Of a stretch of 11,767 bases of DNA, positions 7,389 through 11,767 are shown piece after piece. The translations under genes were made by a program, and so were the position numbers. The DNA is from Deltaproteobacteria bacterium (lineage in GTDB: Bacteria > Desulfobacterota > Syntrophia > Syntrophales > UBA5619): positions 1 to 11,767 of the forward strand of contig JAMDBG010000170.1 of NCBI GenBank assembly GCA_023487865.1, read 5' to 3'. The first letter of the stretch is position 1. Every line of letters starts with the position of its first letter. The notes beneath the pieces were generated by a model. The model made no database searches. It was given only the letters and a program-made list of their open reading frames with translations, and was not told where the DNA came from.

Positions 7389-7867
7389 GAGGGCCTCCTG
7401 TCTTTGTACAGATCGAGCCACATCTGGACGATCAATGCGGCAAGCCCAAAAGGGATGACCAGATAGACGTAAGCCATGGGAAATTCAAGCGCCGGGGTGG
7501 TGACCTCCATCCGGTAAAGCTCCATGATCGACCGGGCAGTGATAGCGATCACGGCGATAAGGAAGACGGAGGCGATCCCGACGACCGTAAACTCGGCGAT
7601 CCTTTTCGCCCTTGACGGGAGCAGGATAACGAGGGCGTCGATGGCCATGTGGCGGCGGCGGCCGTAGGCCGCCCCGATCCCGATGAATGCAAGACCGATA
7701 AATATAAGCCGGGCCATCTCTTCCGACCAGGTGAGGGGATCGTTGAACACATACCGGAGAATGACCTGGGCGATGACAAGCAGTGCCATCACGGTTATGC
7801 CCGCCATCGACAGATACTCCAAAACGGCCGTCAGGCCTTCGGCAAATCGTTGTTCCGGCCTTACCAT
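7385..7867 (-). CDS. dctQ: TRAP transporter small permease subunit DctQ
   Basis: Small membrane subunit that pairs with DctM in the TRAP permease. The 160-residue protein has four predicted transmembrane helices at about 16-37, 49-68, 91-112 and 129-150. It carries the characteristic motif RYVFNDPLTWSEEMARLIF at 38-56, then YGRRRHMAID at 68-77. This is standard length and layout for DctQ. A good Shine-Dalgarno sequence (AAAGGAGAAGG) precedes the ATG at 7867. Its stop overlaps the dctM start by four bases. A 200-base gap with a strong hairpin separates it from dctP upstream, so the permease genes may be translated at a lower level than the binding protein. Confidence 0.94.
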   Translation of the reverse strand: MVRPEQRFAEGLTAVLEYLSMAGITVMALLVIAQVILRYVFNDPLTWSEEMARLIFIGLAFIGIGAAYGRRRHMAIDALVILLPSRAKRIAEFTVVGIASVFLIAVIAITARSIMELYRMEVTTPALEFPMAYVYLVIPFGLAALIVQMWLDLYKDRRPS

Positions 7868-7914
7868 ACCTTCTCCTTTCCTTATCTGCTGCTATCGCAA
7901 GAAAGCGAATGGAT

Positions 7915-7946
7915 CGGGCCGGGATTCATGCGGTCATCCCGGCCCG
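7915..7946 (-). other. Strong hairpin in the dctP-dctQ intergenic region
   Basis: A perfect 11-base inverted repeat pairs CGGGCCGGGAT at 7915-7925 with ATCCCGGCCCG at 7936-7946 around a ten-base loop. On the operon transcript it lies about 120 bases after the dctP stop and about 48 bases before the dctQ start. No T-run follows, so it is not a standard intrinsic terminator. GC-rich intercistronic hairpins of this kind often block 3' exonucleases and keep the upstream message abundant, which would suit a transporter that needs excess binding protein. The pairing is certain; the function is inferred. It could also be a member of a dispersed REP-like family. Confidence 0.7.
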
Positions 7947-8040
7947 TTGCACCCGATCACTGATCTTGACACCTCCCGCCGGCAAGCTGTCCACCCCTGG
8001 ACCATCCGCTGAGGACATTCAACCCCACCGCCGACGGGAA

Positions 8041-8064
8041 CGGTTCACTCTCACTGGAGAACCG
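8041..8064 (-). other. Small hairpin just after the dctP stop
   Basis: CGGTTC at 8041-8046 pairs with GAACCG at 8059-8064 around a 12-base loop, three bases downstream of the dctP stop codon on the transcript. It lacks a T-run. It may contribute with the larger hairpin at 7915-7946 to protecting the dctP message. The rest of the 200-base dctP-dctQ gap shows no supported gene. Confidence 0.3.
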
Positions 8065-8067
8065 GGA

Positions 8068-9078
8068 TCATTTCACCGCCTGAATCCGCTCGTAGAACCC
8101 CTCGCCCCAGGCCTTGGGAGCGAATGCCTTCCAGACGTCCTTCATTGCCTCCCGGAAGGCTTGGACGTCGGGAACGATCACGTCACCGCCCTTGGACTTG
8201 GCCTTCCAGATCTCGTGGTTCTTCAGCTCCATCGCCAGCATCTCCTTGCGCAGTTCCATGGAGACGCCGTTCCAGACCTCCATCCATACCTTCTTCGTCT
8301 CCGGCGTCAGCGATTGCCACACCTTGTCGTTGAGCTGCACCCAGCCCGGCGGGTTGACATGGCCGGTCAGAACGAGGTATTTCTGGACCTCGAAGAAGCT
8401 GCTTTTGATGATGAAGTCGGTGGGGTTCTCCTGGCCGTCGATCGCCCCCTGCTGGAGGCTCGTGTACACCTCGGCGATGGCCATGGGGGTCGGCTTGGCC
8501 CCGACGGCCCGCCAGGTGGCGAGGTTGACTGCCGATTCGGGGACCCGGAACTTCATCCCCACCATATCGGCGGGTTTGCGGACCGCGACCTTGCCGAAGG
8601 TGCAGTTGCGCATGCCCCTAAAGACCCAGCCGGCGGTCCGGATCCCCGATCTTTCCACCAGCCTTTTATTCTGCTCCTCCCAGAGCGGTCCGTTGATCAC
8701 CTTGTCGGCATGATCAAGATCCCGAAACATGTATGGGATGAGGATCGTATCCAGAATCGGGTTCCACCCTCCCATCCCGGAGATCATGAAGGCCAGCGCC
8801 CCGCCCTTGACGGATTCGATCATCTGGCGCGCCGAGCCGAGCTGCGAGCCGCCGTAATGGGTGATCTGAATCTTGCCGTTGGTCGCCTTCTTGATCCGTT
8901 CGGCGAAGCGGACTCCGGCCATTCCCATGGCGGCGTTGTCCGGGTCTTCGGAGCCCGACTTGAGAACCAAGGGCTTCTGACCTTCCCCGGTGTAGGCCAG
9001 TGCCTGGCCTCCCCCGACCAACACGGTGGCCAAAAGGAAACAACATGCCAACACGATTGCCATCCATCCTTTTTTCAT
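8068..9078 (-). CDS. dctP: TRAP transporter solute-binding protein DctP
   Basis: Periplasmic protein that captures the substrate and hands it to DctQM. The 336-residue precursor starts with a clear signal peptide (MKKGW, hydrophobic core, cleavage probably after A28 in QALA-Y). The mature part shows the DctP family pattern: GGSQLGSARQMIESVKGG at 76-93, and DMVGMKFRVPES at 171-182, whose R178 is in the place of the arginine that binds the substrate carboxylate in this family. PTPMAIAEVYTSLQQGAIDG at 196-215 and QEN at 216-218 follow. The ligand is therefore expected to be an organic acid, but the sequence alone does not name it. The ATG at 9078 has a strong GGAGG ribosome site. Its start is 86 bases downstream of the CoA-transferase stop, and I see no good promoter in that gap, so it is probably cotranscribed with the two enzyme genes. 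Confidence 0.95.
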   Translation of the reverse strand: MKKGWMAIVLACCFLLATVLVGGGQALAYTGEGQKPLVLKSGSEDPDNAAMGMAGVRFAERIKKATNGKIQITHYGGSQLGSARQMIESVKGGALAFMISGMGGWNPILDTILIPYMFRDLDHADKVINGPLWEEQNKRLVERSGIRTAGWVFRGMRNCTFGKVAVRKPADMVGMKFRVPESAVNLATWRAVGAKPTPMAIAEVYTSLQQGAIDGQENPTDFIIKSSFFEVQKYLVLTGHVNPPGWVQLNDKVWQSLTPETKKVWMEVWNGVSMELRKEMLAMELKNHEIWKAKSKGGDVIVPDVQAFREAMKDVWKAFAPKAWGEGFYERIQAVK

Positions 9079-9164
9079 TATCTCTCCCCTCCTTTTTGAT
9101 GAATCTCTCTGGCAAGAGTCATCCGTTAAGATGTCCGATTCCCTGGAAACCGAGCCGGGGTCCT

Positions 9165-10382
9165 TTACCCGATGGTTCCCGCCTTCCTCATTTCCGCGAT
9201 CTCCTTTTCCGAGTAACCAAACTCTTTTAAGACCTGATCGGTATGCTCACCCAGAGCGGGGGCCCCCATCCGGATCTCCGCGGGCGTCTTGGACAACTTG
9301 ATCGGATTGTTGACGACCTTGATCCTGCCGTATTTTGGGTGGTTCCATTCCACGAAAAATTCATTGGCCTGGGCCTGTTCGTCATGGGTCACTTCCAGGG
9401 GTGTCTTTACCGGCGACCAGATGAGCTTATTGAGCAAGAGGATCTCGATCCATTCCGCATACGTTTTCGTCCGGAAGATCCCTTCGATGATCGTCACCAG
9501 CTCGGCCGAGTTCCGGGCGCGGGCCTCCAATGTCGCAAACCGGGGGTCCTTCTCCAGATCCGCCCGCTCAATGGCCCTGCAGAAGGAGGGCCAGTAGTGC
9601 TGGGCATTGGTCATCCCCAGCATGACCCAGCGGTTGTCCTTCGTGGGATAGACGTTTCGGATCGGGTTCTCCAAGGTCTTACGCTGGGGGCGAAACGCGT
9701 CTTCCCCGGTAATGAGGCAGTGGCTGATGTCGAAACCCAGTGCATAGGTCGCGGTGTTGAAGAGGGAAACCTCCACCTCCTGGCCGACACCGGTCCTCTC
9801 CCGGATGAGCAGGGCCGACATGATCCCGGCAAGCAAACAGAGGGAGCTGATACTGTCCCCGTAACCCGGCCGGGAGATATTGGGGGCGCTGTCGGCGTCG
9901 TGCATGAGATCCATGACGCCGCTGCGCGCCCAGAAGGCAACGGAGTCATACCCGCCGGCGTTTTTCTCCGGTCCTCTCAGCCCGTATCCGGTAAGGTTGG
10001 CATAGATGATCTTTGGATTGACCTTCGCCAGCGCCTCATAAGTCAGACGGAATTTCTCCATCTCGTAGGGGCGAAGGTTGTTGAGGAAGACGTCCGCCCC
10101 GGTGATGAGTTTATAAAGAACGGCTTGTCCTTCGGGGGTACCGATGTGGATGGCGATTCCCTTCTTGTTTCGGTCCATATGCTCCCAGAGGTAGTTGACT
10201 TCGTGGGGTTTCATCCACCCCCCGGCCCCCTCTCTGAGGAGCGTCCGCATCATGTCGCCCCGGCCGGGCGGCTCGACATGGATCACCTCGGCCCCCCAAC
10301 CGGCCATCAGCTGCCCGGCCAGGGGCATGGCGGCGGCGCCCCCCAATTCAATGACCCTGATCCCCTCCAGTCCTTTTGCCAT
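9165..10382 (-). CDS. Family III CoA-transferase (CaiB/BaiF/Frc type)
   Basis: Moves CoA from a CoA-ester donor to a free carboxylic acid. From ATG at 10382 the protein has 405 residues, typical for the family. The N-terminus KGLEGIRVIELGGAAAMPLAG at 3-23 and GAEVIHVEPPGRGD at 30-43 are standard. So are NLRPYEMEKF at 102-111, NPKIIYANLTGYGLRGP at 122-138 and GQEVEVSLFNTA at 200-211. D176 in RPGYGDSISS matches the catalytic aspartate that forms the acyl anhydride in formyl-CoA transferase. The C-terminus ends in GEHTDQVLKEFGYS at 378-391, again typical. An in-frame ATG at 10400 would add six residues, but AAAGGTGA lies at proper distance before 10382, which I prefer. Upstream lies the CitE-like lyase gene (52-base gap) and downstream the TRAP genes, pointing to activation of an imported di- or hydroxy-acid. 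Exact substrate is not determinable; Frc, CaiB and itaconyl-/citramalyl-CoA transferases share this fold. Confidence 0.93.
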   Translation of the reverse strand: MAKGLEGIRVIELGGAAAMPLAGQLMAGWGAEVIHVEPPGRGDMMRTLLREGAGGWMKPHEVNYLWEHMDRNKKGIAIHIGTPEGQAVLYKLITGADVFLNNLRPYEMEKFRLTYEALAKVNPKIIYANLTGYGLRGPEKNAGGYDSVAFWARSGVMDLMHDADSAPNISRPGYGDSISSLCLLAGIMSALLIRERTGVGQEVEVSLFNTATYALGFDISHCLITGEDAFRPQRKTLENPIRNVYPTKDNRWVMLGMTNAQHYWPSFCRAIERADLEKDPRFATLEARARNSAELVTIIEGIFRTKTYAEWIEILLLNKLIWSPVKTPLEVTHDEQAQANEFFVEWNHPKYGRIKVVNNPIKLSKTPAEIRMGAPALGEHTDQVLKEFGYSEKEIAEMRKAGTIG

Positions 10383-10434
10383 GCGGTCACCTTTCCTCAT
10401 AATGATTTCCCGGCGCTATGGCGATCGAAGCGGT

Positions 10435-11394
10435 TCAGGCGCCCTTCACCGTATTCAACGCCGCCGCCTTCTCCGCTTCACGTCGGGCAATCGCCTCGGC
10501 GCGAGCCAGGATGTAACTCACGTGCTTCATGTTGGCCACATCATACATCCGCCCATCGACGGTTACGGAACCCTTCCCCTGGGCATACGCTTCGTCGAGG
10601 GCCGCCTTCACCTTCTTGGCCATATCCAGATCCTTTTGCGGCGGCTTGAATCCCTCATTGCAGGCATGGACCCATCCCGGATGGATAATGCTGGCTCCCA
10701 TGAATCCCATCCACTGGGCGTGCTGGCAGGCCTTGAACATCGCTTCTTCGCCCAGCGATATATCGGTAAAATCGACACCGTTTTGCGCCCCGAGGCTGTG
10801 GGCCTGGACTTTGGCCGCACGGGCCGCGAAGAGAAGGGCGTTCTCGGCGTAAAAGTACTGCTCGAAATTGAGTTCGATGAACCGGGGGAATCCCATGCTG
10901 ACGGAGAGATCCCCCTGGCCGATGTTCATCTGGGTGATCCGGGGACTGGCCTTGGCGATGCTGTTGATATTGACCACTCCGGCCGCTGTCTCAACGATCA
11001 GGTCGAAATAGATCTTTCCGGCGGGCAATCCCCGCTGTTTTTCGAGCCGGGTGACCAACTGGTCGATATGCTGAATCTCCTCAGCCGATTCGGGCTTCGG
11101 GATCATCAGTCCGTTAAGACCGGGAATCACGATGGCATCCAGATCCTCCTCCTCAAAGTCCCGGTTGAAGCGCACCTGGACCTCGGCGCCCCCCCTGTTG
11201 ACGATGGGGATGACATCCTTGACCAGCTTCCGGGCAGAGGCCTTGTCGGACGGGGCAATAGCGTCCTCAAGGTCCAGGATGATGACGTCCGCTCCCCGGG
11301 TCCAGGCCTTGGCCACGAATTTTTCCCGGTTGACGGGAACAAAGAGTTTAGACCTGCGAACCACCGTCAGAAAACGATCTTGAACATTCGCCAT
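10435..11394 (-). CDS. CitE-like CoA-ester lyase (HpcH/HpaI aldolase family)
   Basis: Expected to cleave a 3-hydroxyacyl-CoA thioester of a dicarboxylate, such as citramalyl-CoA or malyl-CoA, to an acyl-CoA and a 2-oxoacid in a Mg2+-dependent retro-Claisen reaction. The 319-residue protein has the family motifs in order: LFVPVNREKFVAKA at 17-30, GADVIILDLEDAIAPSDK at 34-51, VRFN at 74-77 (R75, substrate/CoA carbonyl contact), IPK at 98-100, VETAAGV at 134-140 and GQGDLSVSMG at 159-168. E135 and D162 match the Mg2+ ligands. IIHP at 236-239 matches the C-terminal IHP motif. Two motif positions deviate: VPV instead of VPG at 19-21, and GASIIHP where GKxxIHP is usual. Size fits lyases rather than CitE of the ATP-independent citrate lyase complex, and no citD/citF genes are present. 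A perfect AGGAGGT ribosome site at 11398-11404 fixes the start. First gene of the operon as seen. The substrate is inferred, not shown. Confidence 0.9.
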   Translation of the reverse strand: MANVQDRFLTVVRRSKLFVPVNREKFVAKAWTRGADVIILDLEDAIAPSDKASARKLVKDVIPIVNRGGAEVQVRFNRDFEEEDLDAIVIPGLNGLMIPKPESAEEIQHIDQLVTRLEKQRGLPAGKIYFDLIVETAAGVVNINSIAKASPRITQMNIGQGDLSVSMGFPRFIELNFEQYFYAENALLFAARAAKVQAHSLGAQNGVDFTDISLGEEAMFKACQHAQWMGFMGASIIHPGWVHACNEGFKPPQKDLDMAKKVKAALDEAYAQGKGSVTVDGRMYDVANMKHVSYILARAEAIARREAEKAAALNTVKGA

Positions 11395-11767
11395 AAAACC
11401 TCCTAAGAGAAAATGAAATAAACCGCTCGAATTGCCGGCATGTGCTCTTATCTCTGTTTGACGTCACTCCGCCCGAGAGCCTGAGGAGATTGACTGTTCC
11501 GCGGGAGGAAATCTTTCCCTGCCGCGAATGACAAAGCGATTACAGCGCGGCATGGACCAGGTGACACGCACGGTGAAGATACAGGCGTATCGGGATTGGA
11601 TGTTACAGAATCTGATATGGTCGTACGAGGGTACAATATATCAAGACCTCGCCCCTCAAAAAAGAGCGCAGTAACATCAAGGACGTCTTTTTCCGATCAC
11701 CCGCCAACTGTCGCGCTGACCGGGACAAAGTATTACACTCCCTGAGAGTGGCGGAAACTGGACTACT
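11395..11767 (-). promoter_or_regulatory. Leader and upstream region of the catabolic operon; no supported gene
   Basis: These 373 bases contain no reading frame I can support. Next to the operon are the ribosome site (11398-11404) and a perfect palindrome TGACGTCA at 11459-11466, about 65 bases before the start codon, which could be an operator half or chance. On the - strand, TATATT at 11640-11635 matches five of six -10 bases, but the -35 region above it is only a T-run, so the promoter call is weak and would give a leader of about 230 bases. The stretch at about 11580-11670 looks richer in A/T than its surroundings. No divergent regulator gene begins within the window. Confidence 0.3.
11701..11754. 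repeat. Clustered inverted repeats at the right edge
   Basis: CACTC at 11736-11740 pairs with GAGTG at 11746-11750 around a five-base loop, and CCGCCA at 11701-11706 pairs with TGGCGG at 11749-11754. A TGT-starting stretch begins at 11709 and AACTG appears both at 11706-11710 and at 11756-11760. Short repeats packed like this occur at ends of some insertion sequences, but the window stops before any transposase gene, so a mobile element is only a possibility. Confidence 0.25.

Noticed and set aside
7389..7421. Longer dctM start at 7421
   Set aside because: The extra 11 residues are polar and not typical; the ATG at 7388 has a good ribosome site and the ATGA overlap with dctQ.
6315..7466. + strand ORF (383 codons) antisense to dctM
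   Set aside because: The highly charged His/Asp/Arg-rich product is the mirror of a hydrophobic membrane protein; dctM motifs are complete on the - strand.
7966..7971. TTGACA on the + strand in the dctP-dctQ gap as an antisense promoter
   Set aside because: No -10 element at a fitting distance, and no gene downstream on that strand.
7974..8012. Possible 30-codon - strand ORF starting in the dctP-dctQ gap
   Set aside because: No ribosome site and no motif; it runs into the strong hairpin.
7783..9099. Long + strand ORF (438 codons) antisense to dctP
   Set aside because: Shadow of dctP; its product is His/Pro/Gly-rich without domains, while the - strand frame gives a complete TRAP binding protein with signal peptide.
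9243..10649. Long + strand ORF (468 codons) antisense to the CoA-transferase
   Set aside because: Shadow of a clear family III CoA-transferase on the other strand.
11448..11636. 62-codon - strand ORF upstream of the lyase gene
   Set aside because: Low-complexity Ser/Pro/Arg-rich product with no recognisable motif and no ribosome site; typical of chance ORFs in GC-rich DNA.
11528..11674. Short + strand ORF of 48 codons starting at ATG 11528
   Set aside because: No ribosome site at proper distance (the nearest GGAGG is about 19 bases away), no family features, and it lies antisense to the operon leader. It could be a remnant but cannot be supported.

Overview
The window looks like a piece of chromosome from a GC-rich bacterium, most likely an anaerobic member of the former Deltaproteobacteria (Desulfobacterota, for example Syntrophales). 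I infer this from three things: the dprA-topA-trmFO gene order, the use of folate-dependent TrmFO, and the tripartite TRAP transporter with CoA-ester chemistry. Firmicutes share the dprA-topA-trmFO order but are usually lower in GC. The assignment rests on general knowledge and no search was run.

Left part, + strand (1-5066): dprA (DNA uptake and recombination mediator), topA (DNA topoisomerase I, starting at TTG six bases after the dprA stop) and trmFO (folate-dependent tRNA U54 methyltransferase). A promoter-like element with a palindrome in its spacer lies in front of dprA. A 137-base spacer with two small hairpins separates topA from trmFO. These are housekeeping genes.

Middle (5067-6101): the two halves converge across a 94-base gap with nested inverted repeats. 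The first gene on the - strand side, read leftwards, encodes a secreted glutaminyl-peptide cyclotransferase.

Right part, - strand (11394 down to 6102): a compact catabolic operon. In transcription order it holds a CitE-like CoA-ester lyase, a family III (CaiB/Frc) CoA-transferase, and the TRAP transporter genes dctP (periplasmic binding protein), dctQ (small membrane subunit) and dctM (large permease). dctQ and dctM overlap by ATGA. A strong hairpin without a T-tract lies between dctP and dctQ and may set the ratio of binding protein to permease. The simplest reading is uptake of a C4/C5 dicarboxylate, activation by CoA transfer, and retro-Claisen cleavage to acetyl-CoA (or a homologue) plus a 2-oxoacid. 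The set resembles the itaconate locus of Pseudomonas aeruginosa (ict, ccl and a TRAP transporter), but no itaconyl-CoA hydratase is visible. An already hydroxylated substrate such as citramalate or malate is therefore equally possible. The cyclotransferase gene may be read through from this operon or stand alone.

Right edge (11395-11767): about 370 bases with no gene I can support. They hold the leader of the operon and, near the end, inverted repeats that could be the edge of a mobile element. I found no tRNA, rRNA, CRISPR array or complete insertion sequence. No clearly new system is evident; the transporter/CoA-transferase/lyase cassette is the most interesting part.
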